A stretch of DNA of 64,000 bases, from the NCBI GenBank assembly GCA_029202985.1, contig CP119316.1, positions 1,054,001 to 1,118,000 on the forward strand, read 5' to 3'. This stretch comes from Candidatus Andeanibacterium colombiense (GTDB lineage: Bacteria > Pseudomonadota > Alphaproteobacteria > Sphingomonadales > Sphingomonadaceae). Below are positions 1 to 8,614 of this stretch, in pieces. Position numbers and translations under genes: made by a program. Position 1 is the first letter of the stretch. Every line of letters begins with the position of its first letter. The notes under the pieces were generated by a model. It did not search any database. It had not been told where the DNA came from and worked only from the letters and a program-made list of their open reading frames with translations.

Positions 1-1572
1 AACCCGAACCCGTTCGCGCGTGAGACGAATCTCGATGCCCCGCTCAATGCCGGCAACAAGACCGGCGGCGCTTCGCTGCGCGCGGTGTGGAACATCGACG
101 ACCACAACACCTTCACCTCGATCACCGCATGGCGCTTCTGGGACTGGAAGCCCGAGAACGACCGCGATTACACCGGGCTCGATATCGTCAGCAAATCGCA
201 GAACCCGTCGCAGCAGGACCAGTACTCGCAGGAGTTCCGCTGGAGCTACGACGGCCAGAAGGTCGATTTCACGCTCGGCGCTTTCGGCTTCTATCAGCAG
301 GTCGACATCCAGGGTGTCGAACAGCAAGGGGCCGATTCCGCCAAGTGGAACAAGAACACTGCCCCCAATATCGACGGGCTCACCGCCTACAACACGCAGT
401 ATCTCAAGAACACCAGCTTTGCCGCCTTCGGCCAGCTGAGCTATCATCTGACCGACCGCCTGACCCTGCAGCCGGGCGTTCGGCTCAATTACGACAAGAA
501 GGAAGGCCTTTACGACCGCACCGTGTTCGACGGCGCGGGCAACCAGGTCCCCGCCACAGGCGGCACCTCGGCGATCTCGTCGGGCGACGCGGCCAATCTG
601 CGCAAGATCTATTCGCCGCAGCATTACGAGCCGGAGTTCAGCGACTGGAACTTCAGCTACGACTTCACTGCTAGCTACCAGTTGGCCGATGATGTGCTGC
701 TCTATGGTACCTACGCCAAGAACTTCCGCACCGGCGCGATCAACAACAACGGCGTCCCTTCGGACAGCGCGGGCAACCCGATCCTCTCGCTCGCCACGAT
801 TGAGCCGGAAAAGGTCAACCACTTCGAAGCGGGCCTGAAGACCCAGTTCTGGGATCGCCAGCTGACCTTCAACCTGTCCGCCTTCCACACCGTGATCGAC
901 AATTTCCAGACCAGCGTGGTCGCCACCGGCTCCGGCCTGCCGCGCAACGCCTATATCGCCAATGCGCAGCAGGCACGCACCCAGGGCATCGAAGTCGATT
1001 TCTCGATCCGCCCGAGCGAGCGCTTCAACGCCTATTTCAACGGCGCCTACACCGACGCCACCTTCACCAAATTCACCAATGCGCCGCCGCCGCCCGAGCT
1101 TTCCGGGGGCACCGTGCTGGGGATCGACGGTGACGGCAACATCATCGGCACGCCCAGCGCGCCGGGCACGCCGGGCGGCTCCAGCCCGCCGTTCGTGGAC
1201 ATTTCGGGCTCGGTGCTGCCGGGTGTGTCGAAATGGTCGTTCTCCTACGGCGCTGAGGGCAATGTGCCGGCCACGATCTTCGGTAAGGAAGGCGAGGTCT
1301 ACCTGGGCGTGGATGGAAACTACCGTTCGAAGTTCTCGTCCAATCCCACGCCTTCGAGCTACGATCTGCTGTGGGTCGATGGTTACAACCTGACCAACTT
1401 CCGCCTTGGTTTCCGTGCCAAGAACGGGCTCAACATCTATGGCTGGGTCCGCAATGCGTTCGACGCGCATTATTACGATCAGCTGGTGCTCGGGCCGAGC
1501 AACACAGGCCTGGTTGCCGGCTTCCTCGGCGATCCGCGCACCTGGGGTGGTACGGTCAGGGTAGAATTCTGA
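1..1572 (+). CDS. TonB-dependent receptor, C-terminal part (5' end outside window)
   Basis: The reading frame is open from the first base, so this is the C-terminal 523 residues of a larger outer-membrane receptor; the plug domain and signal peptide lie upstream. Visible features are alternating aromatic beta-strands, the conserved receptor stretches YGTYAKNFRTGAINNNG and EPEKVNHFEAGLKTQFWDRQ, and a last strand ending in VRVEF with a terminal Phe, the usual outer-membrane insertion signal. Proteins of this type import substrates with energy from TonB-ExbBD. The sphingomonad IroN/FyuA-like receptors resemble it, but the substrate cannot be read from the barrel alone. A TSUP permease gene follows 58 bases downstream on the same strand. 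Confidence 0.93.
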   Translation, partial: NPNPFARETNLDAPLNAGNKTGGASLRAVWNIDDHNTFTSITAWRFWDWKPENDRDYTGLDIVSKSQNPSQQDQYSQEFRWSYDGQKVDFTLGAFGFYQQVDIQGVEQQGADSAKWNKNTAPNIDGLTAYNTQYLKNTSFAAFGQLSYHLTDRLTLQPGVRLNYDKKEGLYDRTVFDGAGNQVPATGGTSAISSGDAANLRKIYSPQHYEPEFSDWNFSYDFTASYQLADDVLLYGTYAKNFRTGAINNNGVPSDSAGNPILSLATIEPEKVNHFEAGLKTQFWDRQLTFNLSAFHTVIDNFQTSVVATGSGLPRNAYIANAQQARTQGIEVDFSIRPSERFNAYFNGAYTDATFTKFTNAPPPPELSGGTVLGIDGDGNIIGTPSAPGTPGGSSPPFVDISGSVLPGVSKWSFSYGAEGNVPATIFGKEGEVYLGVDGNYRSKFSSNPTPSSYDLLWVDGYNLTNFRLGFRAKNGLNIYGWVRNAFDAHYYDQLVLGPSNTGLVAGFLGDPRTWGGTVRVEF

Positions 1573-1630
1573 TCGTCGGCCGCTAAGGCGGACCGCAGAA
1601 TGCTATTACGGTAACTGAGAGGACCGCCTC

Positions 1631-2410
1631 ATGTTCGACTTTTCCACGATCGGCGTTGCCGACATCCTGCCATTCATCCTGGTGGGGTTCGGCGCGCAGA
1701 TCGTGGATGGGGCGCTGGGCATGGCTTTCGGTGTTCTCACCCAGACTATGCTTGTGAGCGTGCTCGGCGTCCCACCCGCATCGGCTTCGGCCAGCGTACA
1801 TCTGGTCGAGCTGTTCACCACCGGCGCATCGGGCGGGAGCCACATCTTCCACCGCAACGTAAACTGGAAGCTGTTCTGGCGTCTCGCCCCGACCGGGATC
1901 CTCGGCGGCGCGGCGGGGGCCTATCTGCTGTCCAACATCGACGCGAGCGCGGCCAAGCCCTTCGTGATGATGTATCTCGCCGGGATCGGGATTTACCTCG
2001 GCTACAAGGCGCTGAGGTTCAACACCGCACCGCATTTCAAGGACCCGCTGATGACCGCCCCGCTGGCGGCCGTGGGCGGGTTCCTCGATGCCGCGGGCGG
2101 TGGCGGCTGGGGTCCGGTCGTGACTTCGAACCTGCTGGTCCAGGGCGGCGATCCGCGCGCGACCGTCGGCACGGTCAACACCGCCGAATTCCTCGTGACG
2201 CTGACGATCTCGGCGACCTTCCTGTTCACCCTCGGCCTGTCGGCCTTCACCCATGCGGTGATCGGGCTGATCATCGGCGGGGTGATCGCCGCGCCGTTCG
2301 GTGCCTATTTCGCGAAGCGGCTGCATCCGCGTGCGCTGCTCGGCGCGGTCGCGACGCTTTTGATCGCCACCAGCATCTTCACCATCTACAGGTCGTGGCC
2401 GATTTTCTGA
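1631..2410 (+). CDS. TSUP family (TauE/SafE) inner-membrane permease
   Basis: 259-residue protein with about eight hydrophobic segments arranged as two half-repeats. The first half carries DGALGMAFGV followed by SASVHLVELF, and the second carries GFLDAAGGGGWGP followed by GTVNTAEFLV, which is the signature of TauE/SafE sulfite/organic-anion exporters. The length is normal for the family. ATG follows a good ribosome site (gagga). It probably moves a small organosulfur or organic anion across the inner membrane; the substrate is not determined. The next gene starts 30 bases later on the same strand, so the two may be cotranscribed. Confidence 0.88.
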   Translation: MFDFSTIGVADILPFILVGFGAQIVDGALGMAFGVLTQTMLVSVLGVPPASASASVHLVELFTTGASGGSHIFHRNVNWKLFWRLAPTGILGGAAGAYLLSNIDASAAKPFVMMYLAGIGIYLGYKALRFNTAPHFKDPLMTAPLAAVGGFLDAAGGGGWGPVVTSNLLVQGGDPRATVGTVNTAEFLVTLTISATFLFTLGLSAFTHAVIGLIIGGVIAAPFGAYFAKRLHPRALLGAVATLLIATSIFTIYRSWPIF

Positions 2411-2440
2411 GACTGCGGTAAAGGGCCGTTCGGAGGCGCA

Positions 2441-3256
2441 ATGGACGGCAATCTGATCACGATCTGCCTGCTGACGGCAGCGATCAACCTGATTGGGGCG
2501 CTGGCTTATGCCGCGCGCATCGCCGGGGTCCGCACCCGGCGGATCGCGATGAGCTTCGCTCTGTTCAATGTTCTGATCCTCGGTTCGCGCCTCGCCAACG
2601 GCTTCCTCGGGCCGCTGCTGGCCAAACGGGTCGAGAAGACCATCGCGCGCAGTGGCGCATTGGGCGGCGCGCACGATCTGCAGCTGGATTTCCATCTGAT
2701 GCTCGCCTCGTCGAGCGCGGCGGTGCTGCTCGGCATCCTCCTTGTCCCGACCGGCCAGCGGGTCTTCTCGATCGCGATCGAGAAGCTCAAGCATTCGCGC
2801 TCGCTCGCCAAGCTGCTGCTGCGCAGCGCCACCCCCTCGGGCGCGCGGGTGATCTACCAGTCGCTCGCCTTCCCGCGGTTGCACCTGAGCCATGCGCTGG
2901 CGAAGCCCGGCGAACTCGGCTGGGGGATCGTGATCGCCAATTGCCTCGCGCAGGCGGTGCTGGCGGTCGGCGTGTTCGCGTCGATCTATGCCGGCTATCT
3001 GAACCCGGAATACCGCGTGACCGCCTCGCAACTCTCTTCGGTGATCAACGGTTTCGCGACGATCCTGCTGTTCGCCTTCATCGACCCGCATCTCTCGGTC
3101 ATCACCGACGACGCGGTCGACGGGCGGGTCAGCGAGAGCGCGTTCCGCCGGGTAGTCGTGTGGATCTCCGCCAGCCGTCTCGCCGGTACGGTGCTCGCGC
3201 AGATATTGTTCCTCCCCGCAGCGCAGGCGGTGGCGTGGATTTCGAACTACGTCTGA
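2441..3256 (+). CDS. amj: Amj-type lipid II flippase family protein (DUF2837)
   Basis: 271-residue polytopic membrane protein, about six segments. The N-terminal ARIAGVRTRRIAMSFALFNV and C-terminal SVINGFATILLFAFIDPHLS followed by TDD match the Amj (YdaH) family, the alternate lipid II flippase first described in Bacillus subtilis; this is recognition from memory, not a search. The length matches the family. If the function holds, it would translocate lipid II or a related undecaprenyl-linked precursor across the inner membrane, in parallel with MurJ. ATG follows ggaggcgca. Upstream is the TSUP permease; downstream, 75 bases later, is a SnoaL-like gene. No regulatory sequence was seen. Confidence 0.78.
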   Translation: MDGNLITICLLTAAINLIGALAYAARIAGVRTRRIAMSFALFNVLILGSRLANGFLGPLLAKRVEKTIARSGALGGAHDLQLDFHLMLASSSAAVLLGILLVPTGQRVFSIAIEKLKHSRSLAKLLLRSATPSGARVIYQSLAFPRLHLSHALAKPGELGWGIVIANCLAQAVLAVGVFASIYAGYLNPEYRVTASQLSSVINGFATILLFAFIDPHLSVITDDAVDGRVSESAFRRVVVWISASRLAGTVLAQILFLPAAQAVAWISNYV

Positions 3257-3331
3257 TGCCGCTTGCCAAGCGCGCTCTTGCCAACCGGCCGAGGGCACTG
3301 CAGCATCCCCCAAAAATCACGGGAGATCAGG

Positions 3332-3820
3332 ATGCCGAAGGTTCCGCTGGAAGAACGCGTCGAGATAGACGAACTGATGGCCCGCTATTGCTGGGCGCTC
3401 GATACCGGCGATTTCGACGGTTACGCGGCGACCTTCGCCGAGGACGGCTGGCTGTCGCACTGGCCGCAGGGCAGATGCATCGGCCGCGAAGGGCTCAAGC
3501 GCGCGACGGATTCGCTGTGGTATGATCGGCCCAACCACTATCTCGGCCGCCAGCATCGCTTCAGCGCGGTGATCATGAGCCCCGACGGGGCGGACGGAGT
3601 GCGGATCAAGGCCTTCTGGTCGATCCTGCAACACGACGTCGAAACCTTCGAGAACCGCGTGTTCGGCATGGGCACCTGGGACACGCTGGCGATAAAAGGC
3701 AGCGATGGCGAATGGCGCTTCCACAGCGTCGAGGTCGATCTGTGGATCAACGGCCAGGTGCCGTGGGTCGGCGATCCGAAGGCCTGGGCGAAACCGCCGG
3801 CAACGGCGGCGGCGGAATAG
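3332..3820 (+). CDS. SnoaL/NTF2-like fold protein
   Basis: 162 residues from the ATG at 3332, which is preceded by gggagatcagg; an in-frame TTG at 3263 would add 23 residues but has no good ribosome site. The opening EERVEIDELMARYCWALDTG and the D-x-x-x-Y-x-x-x-F-A-E-D-G block at about residues 28-42 are typical of the SnoaL-like_4 branch of the NTF2 superfamily. These proteins form an alpha+beta cone and act as small dehydratases, isomerases or ligand binders, often beside aromatic-ring or steroid catabolic genes. No signal peptide, so it is cytoplasmic. The specific reaction is unknown. Confidence 0.82.
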   Translation: MPKVPLEERVEIDELMARYCWALDTGDFDGYAATFAEDGWLSHWPQGRCIGREGLKRATDSLWYDRPNHYLGRQHRFSAVIMSPDGADGVRIKAFWSILQHDVETFENRVFGMGTWDTLAIKGSDGEWRFHSVEVDLWINGQVPWVGDPKAWAKPPATAAAE

Positions 3821-3843
3821 GTCTCTTCGGCCACGGAAATACC

Positions 3844-4437
3844 ATGATCCGTTTGAAATACCTGTCCGGCCGGTCGGCGGCCCTGCTTCTGGCGGTGGCT
3901 CTCGCCGCCTGCGGCAGGCAGCCGCAGATCGCGCGCACCGCACCGGACGGCACCGAGGTCGCAGCGCCCCTCCCCAACAGCCTCGGCGCGCTGTGGCATG
4001 TCTCCGCCGACGGCAAGGGAATCGAACTGGCGCGCCCGGCGGGCAAGCCGTTCCTCACGCTGCATTGCGTGATCGCGGCCGGGGCGAAACCGCGGCTCGC
4101 GGTGATCCGGCATGCGCAGTCCGAACCGGGGGCCAAGGCGCTGTTCGCGGTGCTGGGCAACGGGGTGATCTCGCGGATGAAGCTCGACGCGAAGCTCGCC
4201 CGTGAGGGCTGGCTGTGGGAGGGGGTCTATGCCGCCGACGCGCCCGAACTGGACGTGTTCACCGGCCAGCGCGAGATCGAGGCGACGCTGCCCGGAGCGG
4301 GAATGCTCAAGATCGGCGGCAGCGCCTTGCCGCACGAGTTCATCCAGTGGTGCCGCCGGAACGGCGCGAAGCTGCCGGTGGACGATGGCGCCGGGATCAG
4401 CCCGCCTTCGCGAGATCGGTCAGGGTCGCGGGTGTAA
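3844..4437 (+). CDS. Putative lipoprotein of unknown function
   Basis: 197 residues. The N-terminus is a short basic region, a hydrophobic stretch and a lipobox (AVALAAC) with Cys at about residue 25, followed by a soluble domain, so it should be lipidated and periplasmic or outer-membrane facing. The soluble part (for example PFLTLHCVIAAGAKPRLAVI and LPGAGMLKIGGSALPHEFIQ) looks like a small beta-domain; I do not recognise a named family. It starts 23 bases after the SnoaL-like gene. Its last 41 bases overlap the convergent dsbD gene, so the two transcripts are antisense at their 3' ends. Confidence 0.75.
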   Translation: MIRLKYLSGRSAALLLAVALAACGRQPQIARTAPDGTEVAAPLPNSLGALWHVSADGKGIELARPAGKPFLTLHCVIAAGAKPRLAVIRHAQSEPGAKALFAVLGNGVISRMKLDAKLAREGWLWEGVYAADAPELDVFTGQREIEATLPGAGMLKIGGSALPHEFIQWCRRNGAKLPVDDGAGISPPSRDRSGSRV

Positions 4438-6388
4438 GCACCTGCGGCAATTGCTCGACCTCGCCGCCGGGCGAGTACCACAGGTAAAGCGGAATCCCGG
4501 CCGCGCCGCGCGCGTTGAGGAAGCGGGTGATCGCGGGATCGCGCCGGGTCCAGTCGCCCTTCAGCGCGACCACCCCGGCCTTCTCGAACGCGGCTTTCGT
4601 ATCCTCGCGCTCGATCGCGACGCCTTCGTTGACCTTGCAGGTCAAGCACCAGTCGGCGGTGAACCACACGAACACCGGCTTGCCGCTCTTGCGCGCCTCG
4701 GCGAGCGCGGCTTCGCTGAAGGGCTTGGCGGCAATGACGCCTTCCTCGGCCGAAACGGCGGACTGTTCGGGTAGCTGGGTCAGCGCCAAGACACCCACCG
4801 CGGCGAAACTCCACCCGAGCCACCGGTAGCGCCGCTCGCTCAGTGTGATGATGACCACAACTGCCAGCTGCACGCTCATCAGCGCGAACCATTGCCCGCC
4901 GATCTTCCACAGCAGCCACACCAGAGCCAGCGCGGTCAGCCCCATCGGCACCGCCATCACCTTGCGGAAGATGTCCATCCACCGGCCCGGCTTCGGCAGC
5001 AGGCGCCGCAGCGGCGGCACGAAGCCGAGCGCGAGGAACGGCAAGGCGATCCCCAGCCCCAGCGCGGCGAACAGCAGCAATGCCTCGGCGGGCGGCAGCA
5101 GCAGCGCCGCGCCCATCGCCGCGGCCATGAACGGCCCGGTGCAGGGGGTCGCAACGAAAGCCGCGAGCAGCCCGGTCGCGAAGGCGCCCAACGGCGTGCC
5201 GCTGCCGCTGAACGACAGGCCCGGCAATTCGAACAGGCCGGCAAAATTCGCGGTGATCGCGGCCGCCAGCACCAGCAGGAACACCACCACGCCGGGCTCC
5301 TGCAACTGGAACGCCCAGCCGATCTCGTTCCCTGCCGCCCGCAGCGCAAGCATAACCCCGCCGAGCGCCAGGCAGGCGAGCATTACCCCTGCGGTATAGG
5401 CCAGGCCGTCCGCCCGGGCGTGCGCCTCGCTCTCCCCGGCCCGCGCGAGGCTGAGCGCCTTGAGGCTGAGGATCGGGAATACGCAAGGCATGATGTTGAG
5501 CAGCAGCCCACCCAGCAGCGCGAGGCCGAGCAGGCTCCACAGCGGCGGCGGAGCCTGCCCCGCGGCGTCCGCCAGCACCGCGCCGCCCGCCGGTACGCTG
5601 CCGGCGACGCCGACGAAGCGCACCCCGTCGCCCGCATCGTCGAGCTTGAGGATCCCCGAGACCTCGCCCGGCGCTGGCGCCGCGCCCTTCAGCTTCAGCT
5701 CGGCCACCAGCAGATCGCCTTCGCGGCGAAACACCTGCGGCGCCGCGTAATCGATCAGTTCGGTCGTCGATAGGAACACATGCGGTGCCGCGAGATCGAG
5801 CGAGGCCGGCAGCGGGATCCCGATCCTGAGCTTGCCCCCCGCCAGCGCAAAGCTGGCCTTGCTGTCCAGCAGCGGCGGGATCGCCGCGCGCCACTTGTCG
5901 AAGCGAGGCTCGGCGGGACCGCTGCCGATTTTCACCACCGTCGCCAGCGTTCCCCGCTCGGGCACACAGGTCTGCGGGTTGCATACCAGCCACTGCGCCT
6001 TGAGTGTGACCGAGACGGTCGAGCCCGGCACCGCGTCCTTGGGCACCGCGAGCGGCACCAGCAGCGCATAGGGCCCTTCGTAGACATGGTTCATCAGCCC
6101 ATAGCTGAGCAGCGTCTGCGGCACCGGATATTCCGGCTCGCCCGCCTTCCAGCCCGGTGGCAGCGACCAGTCGAGGCCCATGCCGTAGCCGGCATCGCCG
6201 GGGTTCGACCAGTAGCCGTGCCAGCCCGGCTCGGGCGTCATCACGATCGCCAGTTCGGTGCTGCTCCCCGGCGAAACCGGCCCCTTGGCGACCAATTCGG
6301 CGGCCATGTGGTTGGCGTACGCGGGCGCGACGGCGAATGCGGCCAGCAGCAGCGAGAACAGTGCCAGCAGCTTGCGGCTCAATGGCAT
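4397..6388 (-). CDS. dsbD: Thiol:disulfide interchange protein DsbD (cytochrome c biogenesis reductase)
   Basis: 663 residues from the ATG at 6388, chosen because a signal peptide (MPLSRKLLALFSLLLAAFAV..AYA) begins there; the frame is open further upstream. Domain order: periplasmic alpha domain with CNPQTC, an eight-helix CcdA-like membrane domain with PCVFP and TPCTGP cysteines, and a C-terminal thioredoxin domain with WCLTC. All three redox cysteine pairs of the cysteine-relay pathway are present, so it should carry electrons from cytoplasmic thioredoxin to periplasmic DsbC/CcmG-type partners. It is divergent from the UbiH-type gene (65 bases between) and overlaps the lipoprotein gene tail to tail. 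Confidence 0.95.
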   Translation of the reverse strand: MPLSRKLLALFSLLLAAFAVAPAYANHMAAELVAKGPVSPGSSTELAIVMTPEPGWHGYWSNPGDAGYGMGLDWSLPPGWKAGEPEYPVPQTLLSYGLMNHVYEGPYALLVPLAVPKDAVPGSTVSVTLKAQWLVCNPQTCVPERGTLATVVKIGSGPAEPRFDKWRAAIPPLLDSKASFALAGGKLRIGIPLPASLDLAAPHVFLSTTELIDYAAPQVFRREGDLLVAELKLKGAAPAPGEVSGILKLDDAGDGVRFVGVAGSVPAGGAVLADAAGQAPPPLWSLLGLALLGGLLLNIMPCVFPILSLKALSLARAGESEAHARADGLAYTAGVMLACLALGGVMLALRAAGNEIGWAFQLQEPGVVVFLLVLAAAITANFAGLFELPGLSFSGSGTPLGAFATGLLAAFVATPCTGPFMAAAMGAALLLPPAEALLLFAALGLGIALPFLALGFVPPLRRLLPKPGRWMDIFRKVMAVPMGLTALALVWLLWKIGGQWFALMSVQLAVVVIITLSERRYRWLGWSFAAVGVLALTQLPEQSAVSAEEGVIAAKPFSEAALAEARKSGKPVFVWFTADWCLTCKVNEGVAIEREDTKAAFEKAGVVALKGDWTRRDPAITRFLNARGAAGIPLYLWYSPGGEVEQLPQVLTPATLTDLAKAG

Positions 6389-6453
6389 TTGCTCTCGATC
6401 CTTCTCGTCTTGCGCCTTGCTGGCGGAACGCGCTCGTCCTACGGAATGCGGCG

Positions 6454-7668
6454 ATGAACGAAAAGCGCGAATTGCTGATCCTCGGCGGCGGTCTCGTCGG
6501 CATGACCCTGGCGCTGGCCGCCGCAAAGAAGGGCATTGCCAGCCATGTGATCGACCGGGCCGATCCGTCGGAACTGACCGCCGAAGGCTTCGACGGCCGC
6601 GCCAGCGCGATCTCGACCGCGAGCTGGAACCTGTTCACGAATATCGGCCTTGCGGAACGGCTTGAGCCGCACGGCTGCCCGATTGCCTCGATCGCGGTGA
6701 CCGATGCGATGCGTCCGGGCCGGATCGACTTCACCCCGGAGGCCGACGAAGGCTCACTCGGGCGGATGTTCTCTAACCGCGAGTTGCGCCTCGCTTTGTT
6801 CGAAGCGGCGAAGGACGAGCCGCTGATCGCGTGGCACGCCCCGGTGAACGTCGTCGAACGCAGCCGCGGCGAACATGGCGTTTCGGCAAGGCTCGCGACC
6901 GGCAGCACGCTCCACGCCTCGCTGATGATCGCCGCCGAGGGACGCCGCTCGCCGACCCGCGAGGAAGCCGGCCTGCCGATCGCCCATTGGGACTACCAGC
7001 ACCGCGCGATCATCGCTGGCCTCGATCACGAGAAACCGCACGGCAACGTCGCGTGGGAGATTTTCTATCCGGCCGGCCCCTTCGCGCTGCTGCCGATGAA
7101 GGACGGGCCGGAAGGCCAGCATCGCAGCGCATTGGTCTGGACGGTGTCTGAAAAGGACGCGGAAGGCGTGCTCAAACTATCCGACCGCGGCTTCCTCGCC
7201 GAAGTCGAGAAGCGGATGCAGGACATTTTCGGAACGATCGCGCTCAACAGCCCGCGTACTTCCTACCCGCTGAGCTTCCAGCACACGGCGCACATCGTCG
7301 CGGATCGGCTCGCGCTGGTCGGCGACGCGGCCCACGGCATGCATCCGATCGCCGGGCAGGGCCTGAATGTCGGCCTGCGCGATGTCGGTGCATTGGTTGA
7401 GGTGCTGGCGGACGGGATGCGCCTCGGGCTCGATCCGGGCGATGCGCAAATGCTCAAGCGCTATGAGGACTGGCGGAGCCTCGACACTTTCACTGTATCC
7501 TTCGCGACCGACGGCCTCACCCGCCTGTTCGGCGTCAAGGGCCGCACCGCCTCGGCGATCCGCCGATTCGGCATGGCGGGGGTCCAGCGCGCGCCCTTCC
7601 TCAAGCGCTTCTTCATGGACGAGGCACGCGGGATGAGTGGGAAATTGCCGGAACTGCTGCGGGGTTAG
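6454..7668 (+). CDS. UbiH/UbiF/Coq6-family FAD-dependent hydroxylase (ubiquinone biosynthesis)
   Basis: 404 residues. The N-terminal LILGGGLVGMTLALAAAKKG is the FAD Rossmann motif, and GDAAHGMHPIAGQGLNVGLR is the second FAD/ribityl-binding motif diagnostic of the UbiH/UbiF/VisC group; the intervening DG motif region is also present. It should hydroxylate a polyprenyl-phenol or -benzoquinol ring position during ubiquinone synthesis; which carbon (C1, C5 or C6) cannot be assigned, because alphaproteobacterial UbiL/UbiH/UbiF paralogues vary. It starts at ATG 6454; an upstream open frame was discarded because it runs through the dsbD N-terminus. It converges with the 299-residue membrane protein gene (17-base gap). 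Confidence 0.9.
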   Translation: MNEKRELLILGGGLVGMTLALAAAKKGIASHVIDRADPSELTAEGFDGRASAISTASWNLFTNIGLAERLEPHGCPIASIAVTDAMRPGRIDFTPEADEGSLGRMFSNRELRLALFEAAKDEPLIAWHAPVNVVERSRGEHGVSARLATGSTLHASLMIAAEGRRSPTREEAGLPIAHWDYQHRAIIAGLDHEKPHGNVAWEIFYPAGPFALLPMKDGPEGQHRSALVWTVSEKDAEGVLKLSDRGFLAEVEKRMQDIFGTIALNSPRTSYPLSFQHTAHIVADRLALVGDAAHGMHPIAGQGLNVGLRDVGALVEVLADGMRLGLDPGDAQMLKRYEDWRSLDTFTVSFATDGLTRLFGVKGRTASAIRRFGMAGVQRAPFLKRFFMDEARGMSGKLPELLRG

Positions 7669-7685
7669 CCTCCGCTCCAACGGTC

Positions 7686-8585
7686 TTAAGGCGCAATCCC
7701 GTTCGCCAGCCCCGGCTGCTCGACCTTCTTCCCGATGGAATCGCGCAAATTGTGGGGATCGAGCAAAGCCGCCTGTTCGATCCGGTCGAGCCCCTTGATC
7801 GCATCCGAATAGCGTCGGGCATCGGCGATCCACCGCGCCGCCGCAGCGCTGTCGCCGCCGGGGAGGTTCTCGACCTCGCCGATCGCTTCGTCATACATGC
7901 CCGATTGCAGCCGCAGCCTCGCGCGCATCAACCTGTCCGCGGGCAGCGGTGAAGGCGAGGATTGCTTGCGCACAATGAACAGCTCGCTCAGCTCGCGCTC
8001 GAACCGCGCCCAGCTCATCCCGTCCGCGCCCGCCAGTGCCGGCGACAGCCCATCCAGCCGTCCGAGCAATTGCTCCACCGTGACCGGCTTGCGCGACGCG
8101 GCAACCACCGCCTTCACCGCGGGCTCCTCGGCCCCGCCGAAGCGCAGCTCGAGCTGACTCTCGAGATAGGCGAGCGGCTGCCCACGCTCGACCGCGCGGC
8201 GCGCGGCATAAGCCACCAGCAACCCTTCGGCCCGCGCGGCATTGCCGGCCGAGGCCTGCGACTGCAGATCGAGCCGGGAAATGCGCTGTTCCAGCCCGGC
8301 GACACGCCCTTCGAGCTCGCTTTGCTCGCGAGCGACCGCGCCATAGCTCGCCGATGGTGGCGGCGGCGAGGCGGAGAGGGAGAGCTTCTGCCCGGTCTGT
8401 TGTTCGACCAGCTTCTCGGCATTGGTGCGCAGCCCGTCGGCGACCCCGGTGCTCACGGCAACTGCGGTCACCGCCACGCCGACCAGGAATGCGGCCAGCA
8501 TCCCGCCCAGCAATATCCGCATACGGCCGCTTTTGCGCTCGGGAGCGCGCTCGGCCTGGGGCCGGCTGAAATACTCGTCTGCCAT
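7686..8585 (-). CDS. Membrane-anchored coiled-coil protein (COG4223/mitofilin-like), hem cluster
   Basis: 299 residues from ATG 8585. The order is a short cytoplasmic N-terminus, one membrane helix at about residues 23-45 (RILLGGMLAAFLVGVAVTAV), a Pro/Ser linker, then a predicted coiled coil (REQSELEGRVAGLEQRISRL) and a helical C-terminal domain. This topology and its place directly after hemC-hemD match the conserved alphaproteobacterial protein related to mitofilin/Mic60 and annotated COG4223. In that lineage it is proposed to shape or tether the inner membrane. The gap to hemD is 29 bases, so it is probably cotranscribed with hemC and hemD. Confidence 0.78.
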   Translation of the reverse strand: MADEYFSRPQAERAPERKSGRMRILLGGMLAAFLVGVAVTAVAVSTGVADGLRTNAEKLVEQQTGQKLSLSASPPPPSASYGAVAREQSELEGRVAGLEQRISRLDLQSQASAGNAARAEGLLVAYAARRAVERGQPLAYLESQLELRFGGAEEPAVKAVVAASRKPVTVEQLLGRLDGLSPALAGADGMSWARFERELSELFIVRKQSSPSPLPADRLMRARLRLQSGMYDEAIGEVENLPGGDSAAAARWIADARRYSDAIKGLDRIEQAALLDPHNLRDSIGKKVEQPGLANGIAP

Positions 8586-8614
8586 ATACCTCGTCGACCC
8601 GGCCTCAACCTCGA

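Noticed and set aside
1583..3313. 576-codon open frame on the minus strand
   Set aside because: It is antisense to the TSUP and Amj genes, rich in Arg/Gln/Asp/Gly as expected from reversed GC-rich codons, with no recognisable domain.
4227..6908. 893-codon minus-strand frame overlapping dsbD
   Set aside because: Low-complexity Ala/Arg/Gly shadow; dsbD in another frame has all its redox motifs.
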